This document shows, one piece after another, positions 1 to 12,278 of a stretch of DNA of 64,000 nt. The notes under the pieces are model-generated. The model did not search any database. It saw only the letters and a list, made by a program, of their open reading frames with translations, and had not been told where the DNA came from. The stretch lies in NCBI GenBank assembly GCA_026419785.1, contig JAODTK010001887.1, positions 186,001 through 250,000 of the forward strand, read 5' to 3'. The translations under genes and the position numbers were made by a program. How positions within the stretch are numbered: the stretch's first letter is position 1; each line of letters opens with the position of its first letter. This DNA is from Sclerodactyla briareus. Lineage: Eukaryota; Echinodermata; Holothuroidea; Dendrochirotida; Sclerodactylidae.

Positions 1-1305
1 AGTAGTCAAATATTATCTGTATCTATCATCTATTCAATGAAGGGTCCGGACAGGAGACCGGATGTATTTTTCTCCATATACTGACTCCTGAATGACTTTT
101 TAGATGACACTTATTTGCAGATCCCGCGTTAGGATTGGCACGAATAGGGGCAACCAGGAAGTATACCGCTCAGGTCAGTTAAATAATAAATGAATCATTT
201 AGGGCAAAGAGTGATTGATTCATATACTCGTTGTTGCAGAAGGGGGCCGTTTCGGCAAGAAAACTCTTCGAGCATTTCTTTTCAGGAGCTAACATGACAC
301 TACATATGAGATTGATAATACTGCAACTAGTTCGGGGAAAGTTATCTAATTGTTTTACAATTGGGTGGGTAGTAATCTTTGCATTACCAGTACGCAATTT
401 TACAAAATTCCCAAATCCAATCTTTACGCGATATTTCTTTCTTTACAATAAGTTCACGTTCTCTCTAAAATTTGTTGTTTGTTCAATCGCCCTAAGTTGT
501 TAGGAGACACCAGTTAACATTGAGTGTTACAAAAATACTGCAAAGGATAATTCCCTCAGGTCATCGCCTGACAACGCAGCCGGTATTTCCAGTAGTCAGC
601 CAGCTTTTTAAACAGCGTAGAGTTACCACGGGAGCTATTTGCTTCTTTCCATGGCATGGCCATGGCCAACTGAAGACGGAATATTGAGTTACGTGGGGTA
701 CGTGGCAACGTCAACAAAAGGGAGTGCGGGGATTGGAGAGACCTTGAGCAAAAAAAATGCCGCTATCGAAGAAAAAAAACCTCGAGTGAGACGCTATTGA
801 AATGCAAAATTAATTATCAAGTTCGGCCTCTTTGGGGATACCCGGGATGTAGATTACATGAGAACTGCCGACTAGGTGCAAGCCGTGCTATTTTAGAGGC
901 GAAGTACAGATTATTGGACTGAATTATTATTAAATACGTAACAGCAAACAGATGGCTGCTGAATGGGATAGTGTGGGGCGTTCCCGCCTTTGACAGCCTG
1001 GTATCTTTCTCAGATTTCTTTTATTCCTGAACAAATTCGTGAGTCATATCAGTGGCAGTATAACGAAAAAGCAACATCGCAATATCTTCCGAGACAACAT
1101 GAAATGTCAGAAGAATGGCGAAATTTCGTTTTCTGTCAAGCATGGCGTGCCCCAGAACATTGCTCACTGTTGTGATTTCTGAATTGCTAAAACCAATGCT
1201 AAGCATTGTTATAACGTTTCCAATTGATATGTCCAGAGCGGTGTTGACCACACACACAGGAATAGGCTCCCGTTCCATTCACGATCGACAATCGATGCTA
1301 TAGCG
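1..1305 (+). repeat. Copy 1 of a ~1.25 kb dispersed or duplicated repeat
   Basis: This stretch aligns in direct orientation with 18161-19395. The match starts at base 1 of the window, so the left end may lie outside. The best anchors are 561-601 versus 18716-18756 (about 40 bases almost identical) and 837-893 versus 18928-18984; between anchors there are many substitutions and short indels. No long frame is conserved between the copies, so coding is unlikely. It may be an old non-autonomous transposon or a segmental duplication. No terminal inverted repeats or target-site duplications could be recognised. Confidence 0.8.
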
Positions 1306-1849
1306 AGAGTATACAGAACTAACTAATTGAAGATCTGGAATACATGAAGAGTTAGACGGATTTTCACACCAAACAGAATTAACATAACTAACACCAATAT
1401 CTGTCTCCTCCATGCTAGTCAATTCAGCCGTCACAAAAAAACAAAAACACACGCCACCCCAATCCCACGAAGAGTATCTGTCGGTATTGCCATAAGCAAC
1501 ATAACCTGGAACGTGAGTTTCGGCTGTGAAAATTTGACTGTTTCTCCAAGACTCCCGTATTTCCAACTACGACAGGGCTTGCGTTCATGGACCAAAATCT
1601 GGACTCATCAAATTTGTTCCTGATACTCAGTTTGATCTTCCGAAACGGTCGCTATTCGTGGCTCTATCGTAATAGTATCATTGTCCAGTCTAGTACTACT
1701 ACGGGACTACTATTTGCGAACATTGTCAGTAGTGGATCCTGATACCCTCGCTCCAGAATCTAGGTTAACAACTCTTAATTAACCAACTTGCTAGCACGGA
1801 AACCCATCTACCATTGAGGTGTGGATGTGAAAAAAATCCTTTTTTTCCC
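1306..1849. other. Unassigned sequence
   Basis: No recognisable protein motif, RNA gene or repeat of another part of the window was seen. Frames are short and on both strands without consistent coding character. Confidence 0.4.
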
Positions 1850-2880
1850 CAGAAACACGACACCTCCAGAAATGCATGCCCTACCTAGCGCACTCCAACC
1901 ACTCTAACCACCGGTTGAGACGCGCTATCTTCCTATTCAGTAACTTCGATGAGGAGAGTAACAACAAATCGCGATTCGAAACCTGGTCGGATATTAGAGT
2001 GACAAACAAACTCTTAAAATCGGGATCTAAGAACATCCTGTCAGCCACCCCGGAGGTTATTAGTCCCTATCTCGTGATACCCCCACAATCCTGTTTTACA
2101 CTATACCCTCGCACCGCATGCCCTCCACCCTTGCCGCCCGGAAAAAAAAAAAAAAGCTGACACGCGTACCACGCCTCGTCTTATTCACGACTGAACTCAT
2201 CATACTGGACAGTCGAGCCCCCAATCAGAAAAATCTTCCCTCCAACATTATTCTTCCCCATCCGTCCCCCCTTTACTACTATTGCCTCTGCCTGAACCTT
2301 CGGCTCTAGCTGCTTCATATTCCCTGCGCTCTAACCCGCCCGCACATCTCCCTCCCACCTGCCAGCCCCCCCCCCCCCCCCACCGTTTGGCCTCCTCTAC
2401 CGCCGGCACTAAAACTGTTCCTAGTAGCAAGGCTGGGATCAACACTCGACTCGCCACTCTCTAACGCCTAATCAACCACACCTCCCATTACCCGTCTCCA
2501 ATGCCGCTAACCGGACACACTTCCTGCACTTATTCACAAGACCATCCCTTTTATTCTCCTGAAAATGTTCACAATACGTATTTCGAACTGCTACACGCGC
2601 GGACAATAAGGGAGACAAAACTGCACAATAGACCTACACACATACAATGGGACACTCTACACTCGCTTCCACGACAGACATACACACCAAAATAGCAAGA
2701 AAAAAAAAACAGCTATGCACTCATTAGAAAAGGCAGAAAAGCCTATACCTAGCTAGGGAGGGGAACAGTGGCCTAGAACAAAACTACCCCCCCCCCCCCG
2801 TGAAGAAACTCACGCTAAAATACAAAGAATCCAAACAGCGCAAACACAGGACTACGAACACAGAACACACCACCACACAA
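1850..2880 (+). other. C-rich, G-poor strand-asymmetric block
   Basis: The plus strand is dominated by C, A and T with few G for about 1 kb, unlike its flanks, and includes C16 at 2366-2381 and C13 at 2787-2799. Short open frames here are low-complexity consequences of the composition (Pro/Thr/Leu/Ser rich). No protein family is recognisable. The asymmetry could come from an old expanded pyrimidine-rich repeat. Confidence 0.6.
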
Positions 2881-4726
2881 GATAAGATAGAAAACTAAAC
2901 GAGGAAGAAGAGAAAAAATCGTATGAAAGGAGATGCGGAATTTGAAAACGCCTTGACGTTGGTATCTGTTGTTGCCAGTTTTAAAATCGTTGTGCAATCT
3001 ATTCGTGGCTCACTAATAGGTGCACAGAGGTGTTTTAGTTTCCGATGGTCAAACGTAAGTGACCTCGTAGTACTGCCAGTATACAATCAACAAACAAGTA
3101 CGGATGGCGTAATAAGACAGATTGCAAATTCTCCCTAATTTCATCGGGTCTGTATCATTATTAATAGCGAAGAAAGAAAAGAAACATCAAGCGTGTTGAG
3201 TATCGTGTTGTCCCTTTTCCATGATTTAATTAACATTCATCATATTTCGTCAAGTTCAGGCCGATGAGGTTCATAGCACAATTTATTTATTATTAGTGAT
3301 AGTGAGAGGTGAAATTTATTAGGGTGAGACGACCAACGTTAGGAGGCCAAATATGTATTCAACGGGGTTTGGGTTTGTATTTTAGGCAGGGACGGTCGCC
3401 AAATGGCACGTGCATTCGGGCGTTGGTATTCGCCAAAGTGACGTAATATGTTATGTCAAGTATAATCCAATGACTCTCAACGGTAAACGCTTGTACACTC
3501 TCAGGAGAATGTTCTTATGAGATAACGCTGCCTTTATCCTAATTTAGAGGAGCATTTCTTCCGCGACACGAATAATGGACGGTGCTGTTACAATCGGTAT
3601 CGCATGCCGCTTTTTCCTAGTGGACGTCATTGCAACAAATGTTGCCCGTCGCACACTTTCACCAGTTGCACCAGACACCAAAGACTCTCCAACTCAGATT
3701 CACCATAATTCAATAGGACCAGCCAATCAGGGGCGGCGCTGATGCTTTTACTCTCAACCAAATTATCTAGTTCGCATTCATGTGCTAGGAGCAATGGTCA
3801 ACGGTTCATTGGTAGATCATGCCAAACGGATAACATGAGAGACCAATGAGACAGGCGGTGCAGTAAAAAATGCTGATGGAACAATAATCCCATTACAGCC
3901 GTTATACTGTTCAAGAATACTTACTGTTCATCAAACATCTGCCTCTTGATTCCTCTACGTACGCGATCATTATTCCAGCCATACTTTCCATACTTATTGC
4001 TGGCTTGGACGGATCCTGCTCAGAAAACCCAGCATCATTTTACGAGCCATATGGAACAGCCGGGTGTGCCATAGTTTTTATTTCTAAAAGGGCCTCCCCC
4101 AACTTCAATTTTGCAATCTGCCTCAGCGGGGAAGCGTCGACTGAAGTTTGAAAACCGCAGCCTCTGAAACAAGCATTTGAACAGGTAACACAACTTGCGT
4201 TACTGGTTTGCCAATGTCCAATACAGGCAATTTACAGTGTTACGATCTTCGGACCAGTCACAAAGCGATTCACCTTTTAGTAACGTTATTTCAACTTATC
4301 TATTTCCAATGCAATAAATTGGGCATCGATTTGCTGTAAATATTGTGGCATTCGCAGGAAAACGAATACCGATTGGATAGTCGAATAAGGCCTCTCGGGT
4401 TCGAATGAGAGACCTCCTCTACACCTCATCCGCTGCCCATATCGAATCGTACAACATTAGGAGGGTTCAGATACATGCTGATCGGCCTTTCATCGGCGAT
4501 CATTGTTCGCTCCCTCGGGTCTACCGAAGAGATATAAATCATTCCATGCAATCGTGTTTGTCTGAATAAACTACTGCGGGGATGACCCCCCGAATGCATG
4601 TTTTCAGTATATTTGATGCTTAGGGCCTAGAACTTGGAAGTAGAGACATTCGCTTATTCACATGTTCTGCTACAGGCAAATTCAGGGTCACTCTAACCAA
4701 TGTCGGAGAAGCAGATAGACTGTGAA
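2881..4726. other. Unassigned sequence
   Basis: No reading frame of coding character, no RNA gene and no clear repeat. A tRNA B-box-like word at 4398 lacks a properly spaced A box and is not called. Confidence 0.35.
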
Positions 4727-4743
4727 ATATATATATATATAAT

Positions 4744-4787
<44 letters not shown>

Positions 4788-4794
4788 ATATATT
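4727..4794. repeat. (TA)n microsatellite
   Basis: About 68 bases of alternating A/T with phase slips of the form TATAATATA. It is self-complementary and likely to be length-variable. Confidence 0.95.
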
Positions 4795-5748
4795 TGCACT
4801 AACATCTAACCACTCCGGCTATTAGATTTTAGGCGTCAGGGTGTATCTTTGAATTGACAACATCATCAGGGAAGCGATCTGTGGCATATTTCTTCCGCCT
4901 ATGTCAATTTGTAGGTTTTTTTTAGTTGCACCAGCGCCTCTGTATAATCCCACTATGCATATTCAATAGCTTGTCAGACCATACCATCATACAATATTCT
5001 CTATGCCTTAGTACTCCATTTTTTCCTCACTGCAACTCTTCGGAATATGGGCCTATCCTAGTATGCGCTTGAGGCACCTCTCAACACACCGCTCCCTCCC
5101 TTCCGCTCACATTCTTAGCTTGTTTTTACACTTGGTGAATTACCTTGACCCTGTATAACTGTGATAGAAATCATGAAACGGTAGTTTAACCTTTTAGTTT
5201 AAATTTTTATGCTCATTGTTCAATTCATTTCATTATTCGTTCATTAAAATCAGTTGAAATAGCAATGGTTTTATGAAAGAAGTACACTTATCTATGGGAT
5301 TAACCTGGGAAATGGTAACACCGTTCAGCCATAAGGCAGAATTTTTAAAAGATTGCACATAAAGAATACGCCAAGACAATATACAACGTCAAGACTAGAA
5401 CTGGGGAAGCGATTGTAAAATCCACATGAGAGGTTCCAAATTGCTGAAATGAGTATATTGCGCACGTGTTAGTAACACTTTCTTTATTTTTTTATTTTTT
5501 TATCACGTCCAGCATTTCACCGAATGACTGTCTGCCCTGCTTCTAAACAAGCTCTTGTTGTAAATGTCCATTCTCCTTTATACTGTTGGCTTTGCGCATA
5601 TGCAGACTCAGTACAGGTTCACAGTCACCCTAGTTTCGGAGAGTAGTAATGGCGCTCGCTGTTTCCTAATGCATTAGAGTCAACAACTTACATTTAACCA
5701 TGGGATTTCTTCTCTCTATTCCGAATGCTATCCTCAACTGATTCAGTA
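4795..5748. other. Unassigned sequence
   Basis: AT-rich sequence without recognisable genes. A weak match between 4672-4712 and 5603-5643 (shared words such as 'ggtcac' and 'tcggaga') is too degenerate to call a repeat. Confidence 0.3.
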
Positions 5749-5926
5749 TATAAACCCTTAACGTCTTCTGGCTCGTCCAAAGAGAGTGATATTCCAGCAA
5801 TGTTTAATTACTCGCACGACTTATGGATGTGGTACTCGGGACCTTTTCCGTGGGGATACAAAAACCCTACTGTTTCTAGTGCCATTCTTGTAATGGATGG
5901 GTCTGACATTGTGAAACAAACTACTT
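5749..5926 (+). CDS. Possible orphan exon (unidentified)
   Basis: An open frame runs from a pyrimidine-rich stretch ending in an AG (5747-5748) to a consensus-like donor GTAAGT at 5927. The frame's apparent stop (TAG) spans the exon/donor border, so it would disappear on splicing. The peptide contains DLWMWYSGPF and SSAILVMDGSD. It reads like an extracellular-domain fragment but I do not recognise a family. Neither neighbouring exons nor a promoter could be linked to it. It may be chance. Confidence 0.2.
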
Positions 5927-8115
5927 AGTAAGTGGTTGTTCCCATTAGAAGTATTCATTGACTCTCTTGTTTTTGGGATCAGGACCAAGATCACATGACT
6001 CCACATAGGTCGAAGGCGGATAAACCTTGTGCACGGTAAGTCCAAAGCTTGTCCGATTGACAAGGTGAATTTGATCTTATTTCTTATGAGAAATTAGTGG
6101 CTTTGGTTTAGATTGGTGTCTCATTCTCGTATAAGTTTTTTTGATTGTTAAGGATTTATATGTGGGGTCAAATACAATAACATGAATCTTTCCTCGCATT
6201 GGCGTGTTTGTAGTAGATGATGACCTGTCGACATTTACCGCGAATATCGCAAGCATGCCACTCCAGGTCGACAATCCAACTAGTAGGCTACTGTCTTGTA
6301 TTCGCACGTACACAACCCTCCTTGCTGTTTACCTAGATGTTGTCGTCCGCATCTCCTTCGATGCGTCCTTTTAATTGGATGTGATCAATTCTAGTTCACC
6401 ATTTCATATTCATCCGCGAGGCGCTCATAGGCGGAGGTTCTTGATCGTGCACAGGGCGATATGATACTGATCACTCTCTTATATATTTACGCTTTCAACA
6501 TTGGATCTGGCAATCCATTATCATCCCCTTCCTTCGCCCGCACTCTTCACTATAACTCCCCTGAGTAGCACTAACGAAGTCCCTGACCTACAATATTACA
6601 ACATCGTGCACTATCTTTTCACGGAAGATCAATTCCACTATAAGCAGCAATTGACAATTGGACTCATTTAAATCAAACATCACGACACTGCACGTCATAT
6701 GCAGTTCGGTCTGAGATATATTCCAGCATTGGTACATTCCCACTGACGAGATTGGTAAATACATGTAGAATGTACTATAATGGAGAATAATATTGTAACC
6801 ACACGTCTAGATTAGTTTGAGCGGTGGGCAGACGGTGTTAGGAAATATTCAGACAGGATTGAAATGTTATGAAACATCCACTGTTAAGTATGTGAACAAA
6901 CAGATTTGCGATTCGATGAGAGAGACTTAAGTATAACTACTAACTTAGTATAAGTCACGAGGAAATAGACGCATGTTGTCAATGCGTGGAACATTCCAGT
7001 AGCATGATTGTGGTGTTCTAAACTGTCCCGATATGTTATTACCATCTACGAGTAATAATATACCGTGGTATTGGTGAAGGAAAACCTACCATTGGAGCAG
7101 ATTCCTTTTTTGTTGAGCTGGTTTTGCTTCACATGAATGTAACTAATATTAATCGATCATTGCCGCAAGAAGCAAGTAGTGCTGGTAGCAACAGTACGCA
7201 AAGTCACTTAATGTCTGTTTTAATGTTTGGCCTTGGGATCAGGAGCCTATTTAATATTTTCACATCCTTAACCTTAACAATAACTCTGATATATGCTTTT
7301 CACTTTCCTGCCTTCTTCTACTTCACGGAGCAAAGGTGCTCCTTTGAAGGAACGCATTCCTGAATTTCCTGGATCCGCCCCTGGAATGTGACCTGTCCAC
7401 TCTTGAGGTTGAAAAATGTTGGTGACGTGCCCATAACTGCGTGACTTGCTTTCGTGGGGTTATACATACTCGTCCGGTTCTGATTTGCACCAAATTTTGA
7501 ATCAATGATTTGAACAAACGTTAGTGACATGGCCCAGCCTCTAGTCGGTGGACGTAGGTAATGCAGCCCATAAATAGAACCAGTGTGCAATCACACAACA
7601 CATGTGTAAGATGGGTTTTTAACAACATTGTTCATTTTCTACACTACTAAGGAGTCGTACGTTATCTACATAGCTGTTGTGTAAATGCTAACACAAATTA
7701 TGTATGCCAGGCTCGGAACCCCTGCGCAAAATTGAAGTATTTCGGATACGTTTTCCGGTGATTTAAAAACGAAAAATGTCCTATGCACCACATAAGATCA
7801 TAAACAAAATTGGCATACACAAATCAGAATGTGGGATTCTTGTTCTGATGATATTACCCTTGTCTTGTGGGGTGTGATGGTGTCGCCGAATTGTTACTTT
7901 GCGGCCGCTGCAGGGTGATTCATATAAACCAATTTGCAGTATTTTATTATGCAACACGGTTGTCCTCATATTTTGGAATCGTACATTTGTACAGCCTTAT
8001 GAAAAGAATCAATATTCGCGTATTTGCATTCAAATGGTAATATCGACTACTGTAAATGAGAACTTACAACACACTATTGATTGATCTAGATGTTATGTCC
8101 TTTCGTTCTATTTTT
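5927..8115. other. Unassigned sequence
   Basis: Several 60-90 codon frames exist on both strands (for example 7124-7363 plus and 7318-7590 minus) but overlap one another and show no family motif. No repeat family was recognised. A 16-base word at 7744 recurs at 32852 without flanking similarity. Confidence 0.3.
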
Positions 8116-8129
8116 CAGTTTTATCGGGA

Positions 8130-8139
8130 GGGGGGGGGG
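8130..8139 (+). repeat. Poly-G tract (G10)
   Basis: Uninterrupted run of ten G. It is one of at least eight G or C runs of nine or more bases in the window. Confidence 0.95.
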
Positions 8140-8539
8140 TGAGTGTACATGGGCAGTGATCGAAGAGGTAGTGCCAGGAAACGAGTAGTAGATACGTTGC
8201 AGTTTATGTTTCCATAGAATATTCCAGCGGCTGTTGTTGCAGTGAAATCCGTCTGTTTGGATGGAAAGTTCGACCAAGTCGTCATTTTGCGACTCCCCCG
8301 CATTATATCTACTCACGAAATATGCATTAGCTGTCTACGCTGAATACACTCCCATGTATTCTTGACACAAATGACATGATTTCATAATATCATTGTGGGA
8401 CCATTCCGACATTTTCCTGCAAGACCCCATTCATGATATAAGGATTTTGAGCTCATATCCCAACTATTATATTGAATTGACATCAATTTGATTGTTCGAT
8501 TTCTAACGGTTCCGGAATAGCCGACCTAAGGCTCATCTA

Positions 8540-8840
8540 GGAAACCTGGCCGTATTGATCGTGGATGAGCACCGCCGGTAACTCGCCTTCTCTTCTCGAT
8601 AGTGCTCAGATGATAAACGAGGCAGGGGGTGTAAACAATTCATACCTACGCCGGGACCGCCATTTTACGTCCCCATCCGAAGGACTATCGGTGAACCCGG
8701 GAGACCCGACTCACCTCTCAGAACATGGAGGAGAGGAAGTTCAAGTTCAACGTGACCCAACTGACTCACAGCCGACAGGTGAGTCTTATTGAATTTCCCG
8801 TAACAATCCAGGACCCCAGAAAGTTCACTGCAGCACAGCG
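8540..8840 (+). other. GC-richer block with coding-like frame, or body of a SINE
   Basis: Richer in GC than its surroundings. One plus frame begins with an ATG in good context (AACATGG, near 8725) and runs for about 48 codons with a balanced composition. An alternative reading has a donor-like GTGAGT at 8782. On the minus strand the block lies directly downstream of a tRNA-like promoter head at 8915-8967, so it could instead be the body of a tRNA-derived SINE. I recognise no protein family. The two explanations cannot be separated by eye. Confidence 0.3.
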
Positions 8841-8914
8841 GACCCATGGGGGATGACCAAGACATCGCCATCGCAACTGTCATCAGGGGAAAGAAAAGCG
8901 TCCGCGTGACCGCT

Positions 8915-8980
8915 GAATTCGAACCCGGAATATTGTGGGTGTAAGTGTTTCTGATACCACTCTACCATCTCTCCACCCTT
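8915..8980 (-). repeat. tRNA-derived SINE head (A and B boxes)
   Basis: On the minus strand an A-box-like TGGTAGAGTGG (8967-8957) is followed 42 bases later by a B-box-like GGTTCGAATTC (8925-8915). This is the spacing of an internal RNA polymerase III promoter in a tRNA. The acceptor and T stems do not pair well enough for a functional tRNA. A SINE head is therefore the better reading, with its body extending to lower coordinates. Confidence 0.5.
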
Positions 8981-9329
8981 AATTTATGATGCCGATAACA
9001 AGGATTTGAATTACTGAACCTGTTGGATGTGTCAAGGTCAGTCCGCCAGTTAACTGATCAGTTACCGGAGCCCATCTTCAGAATACTCACTCCAATCAAG
9101 CTGGCATTTGAGTTGCAGCCTCTCATGAAAATACTAGGGAGCTTTAGTTATGGTGAAGAGAATGAGTGTAATTTTGGTAACGAGGCATAATAAGAATGAT
9201 TGGAAAGCCAAAGGGATTAGGGGTCCTTGATGACTGCTCCTCAACTAACCATGTCGAAATATCGAATGTTCGCAATTTTCTTCCTAAAATTACCCCTGGG
9301 CGTACTGAAAACGATAGGAGTTCATACGA

Positions 9330-9550
9330 GGTTTTACCTTGATCAGACCAAGGATTTCGGGCTCGTGTTGACAAGATTTCCAGACTTTGACCTTCTTGGC
9401 CCTACATTACCTGCCTACAAAGTAATAGGGACTGTGTACTCAATTATCGAACTCACATGCGGAGTATGCGCTTCATCATCGATTGTTCTGTGTACCCTCT
9501 TTCAGGCATTATGGACTCGTCGTGTTAACAAGATATTCAGAGTTTGACCT
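9330..9550 (+). repeat. Copy of the ~130-160 bp satellite-like unit
   Basis: Two related words, 'acaagatttccagactttgacc' like at 9370 and a diverged partner at 9528, are about 158 bases apart. They match the landmark block of the tandem array at 47.4-48.1 kb (Trp-free 'CAGACTTTGACC' motif). The 106-codon open frame over this copy is best treated as a by-product of the repeat. Confidence 0.5.
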
Positions 9551-11033
9551 CAACATGATGAACCTTTTTTCACAAAAATTAACCAGGTCTATAGGTTTTG
9601 TATTCTACTACTTCAAATTGAATACTTGGTTCGATCAAGTTAAAATCTGATATTTAGTTTTTCATGGAAATGCCAAAACCCTTTGTCATTGTTGGTAAGA
9701 AAATGAATGAATATTTTTTTTTTACAAAAATTGTTCCTTGTGGCAAATGTAGATTGTAAAAACATGATAACCTGACTTGCCCTGAATAAATGGAGCACAC
9801 ACATGAATATTACATGTTTTCAAGAAAAGTACATAAGCCCCAGTGTATTGATGACAGGTCAAATAATTCAAAGTACAACTACTAGAGTCATACCACAAAA
9901 AACAACAGCACGATAGTTCCAAAGGCATATAACTTCTCATGAGGATTGCTATATAACGTTGTTGTGTTTCATGTTGATCGAGTGTAAATTCGTCACAAAA
10001 TTGGGACATTGCTAAAGTTTGTAGGTCACATTTGACTTGATCAGGTGTATGTTGGAGGGAAACTCCATACTTGGTACGTATGTTCCCCGTGATAGGTAGA
10101 TCGTTTTGGGTCAGAGCAGTGAGACTTGCAGCAGTCAGAGAATCACTATGCTTCCTGGCTTTCCGGTCGTATGATTCAATTTAAATCACAGATGCGAATC
10201 TTCTGTGTATTCTTCTTGTCTCATCTTTTTTTGTCGTTCTAGCTGATCTCTACTGTCACATCCCTGAAGGTATTGCGGTAAGGAATCGTACATCCATCGC
10301 GAAGGTTTCCGTATTCCGCTTTTTTTGGTAAATAGTTGGTAAATCGCCTTGATAAACGGGGATTCAGTTAAGGAATCCGTAAAATCTACCACAAATCGTT
10401 AATCTGCCCGAAAAGCTTGAAAGAGAGTGGGACGAAGTAAGTTCTTCCCCTTCCATTATGTACACCTCTTAATCTAACCTGTCTATCTATGCAATATAGG
10501 TCAATCCAAAACTCATGAATCCGGGGTTTTATACATAGCATATAGTGATAAATAGTTCTTTTACTTGGCTTAGTCTCGATCCTTTGATGCCGACAACACA
10601 TATTCCGAAGTGAGATGAATTACTGTTAAAAGAATTTATTTTATGCATGTATTGAATGGAAGATTAATTTCAAGAAAAAACGAATTTTACTGCATGTTTC
10701 TTGTTGAATATTTGAGTGGGAATTGCATGCTATGTCGGTTTGTCCTCAGCCCATTGCAAACGCTAGTTTTAAGCCGGAATTACCTGAATGCTCAGGCGAT
10801 ATGGGCATGCTTGGGAAAAAGTGTTTATGAATCGTTCCGCCAAACGACATATTAATAGGAGAGTGCCTTTTGACGGTTCAGTGTCCCTCTCACGCCCTTT
10901 TGTGCTCTTTCAACTACCTACGCCGATTGCCCTCTTTGCAGTTGTGGCAGACTGGATTGAAATTCCGATATTGTAAAGTTTTTATCGCACAGTTACCCAA
11001 CGAACTTGGGTCATGGATCATGGATTACGCAAT
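9551..11033. other. Unassigned sequence
   Basis: AT-rich, with short overlapping frames on both strands. No motif, RNA gene or window-internal repeat was recognised. Confidence 0.35.
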
Positions 11034-11061
11034 CTTATATATTATATATATATATAGATAT

Positions 11062-11099
<38 letters not shown>

Positions 11100-11138
11100 G
11101 ATATATATAATATATATAATATATATATATAATAATAT

Positions 11139-11170
<32 letters not shown>

Positions 11171-11206
11171 ATATATATATATCTATATATATATATATCT
11201 ATATAT

Positions 11207-11282
<76 letters not shown>

Positions 11283-11283
11283 A

Positions 11284-11318
<35 letters not shown>

Positions 11319-11373
11319 ATATATATTATATATTATATTATATATATTATATATATATTATATATATATATAG

Positions 11374-11406
<33 letters not shown>

Positions 11407-11412
11407 ATATTA
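11034..11412. repeat. Long (TA)n array, left flank of Penelope-like remnant
   Basis: About 380 bases of alternating A/T, repeatedly interrupted by TATAATATA and TATAGATATA. The phase slips create many short perfect palindromes. The array ends about 30 bases before recognisable Penelope-like coding sequence. Confidence 0.95.
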
Positions 11413-11439
11413 TCGGGAAGAAAGAAAAGCAGAAAGTCT

Positions 11440-12020
11440 GACGCCTACCTATGTTGTCACGCATCACCCTGCCGTGCGCCCCCTCATCAAAAATATCAGG
11501 CGCTCATGGGGCATTTTGAATTCTGACCCCCATCATTGCCGAGATGTTCAAAGAGGTCCCTGACGACCAAAGTCCATCCGGCAATGTCAAATGCAACAAA
11601 CGCAGACCACCATGCCTGTTACAACCACTAGATGTGTCACCCACAATATCATCAGGCCTCCGGCCTCCGGTACAGACCAGGCAATTTCAATTGTGATTTT
11701 GACAATGTTGTTTATTTACTTTACTGTGTAAAATGCCCCCTGGCCACGTACATTGGTGAAACTAGCACAAAATTTCGTACCGCTTAAATACCCAAAATCT
11801 AGTATCGTCACAACAAACCCCTGGCTTACCTGTTGCCGAGCATTTCAATCTTCCACATCACTCAATTTCTGACCTGAAATGCGCCATTCTATTTGGGCAC
11901 TTCAAAATCGGCAGTGAGAGGGCCAATTGTGAGATTAAAACGATCACCCGGCCAGGCACGCACAGGACGGGTTTGAATATCGATTTGTCATTCATGAGTG
12001 GTCAAGCAGATCTCGTGTAG
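11440..12020 (+). pseudogene. Penelope-like element: RT tail and GIY-YIG endonuclease (degenerate)
   Basis: Translation in three shifting frames gives the end of a Penelope-like polyprotein. First comes an RT-tail segment with HHPAVRPLIKNIRRSWGIL. A Cys-containing spacer follows. A GIY-YIG core (11689-11763) then reads CDFDNVVYLLYC followed by TYIGETSTKFR, containing the paired Tyr signatures of the family. The C-terminal part (11832-12017) contains AEHFNLPHHSISDLKCA, GHFKIGSERANCE, GLNID and SFMSGQ, and ends in TAG at 12018. In intact elements this nuclease nicks the target for target-primed reverse transcription. Here frameshifts near 11555 and 11785 and a shift before 11832 break the frame, and the RT catalytic core is absent. 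The remnant is bounded on both sides by TA arrays. Confidence 0.8.
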
Positions 12021-12149
12021 AGGTGGATTTCTTACGTTAGGGTTTATCACAAGGAGAAGAGATGTGAGACATCCGCTCGAAATATTTTGTATTGCTATTG
12101 CTCAATAAATCTGTTGAACTGAAGTACATTTTTGCTATATCAAGATCTA

Positions 12150-12157
12150 TAATATCT

Positions 12158-12205
<48 letters not shown>

Positions 12206-12217
12206 ATATATATATAG

Positions 12218-12258
<41 letters not shown>

Positions 12259-12278
12259 TATATATATTATATATATAT
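12150..12278. repeat. (TA)n array, right flank of Penelope-like remnant
   Basis: About 130 bases of alternating A/T with the same TAATATA and TAGATATA interruptions as the array at 11034-11412. It lies about 130 bases after the stop codon of the GIY-YIG segment. Confidence 0.95.

Noticed and set aside
4390-4410. B-box-like word GGGTTCGAAT suggesting a tRNA or SINE
   Set aside because: The nearest A-box-like word is about 52 bases upstream, the wrong spacing, and no stems pair.
9227-9547. 106-codon hydrophobic open frame
   Set aside because: Overlaps copies of the satellite-like unit, so the openness is explained by repeat composition.
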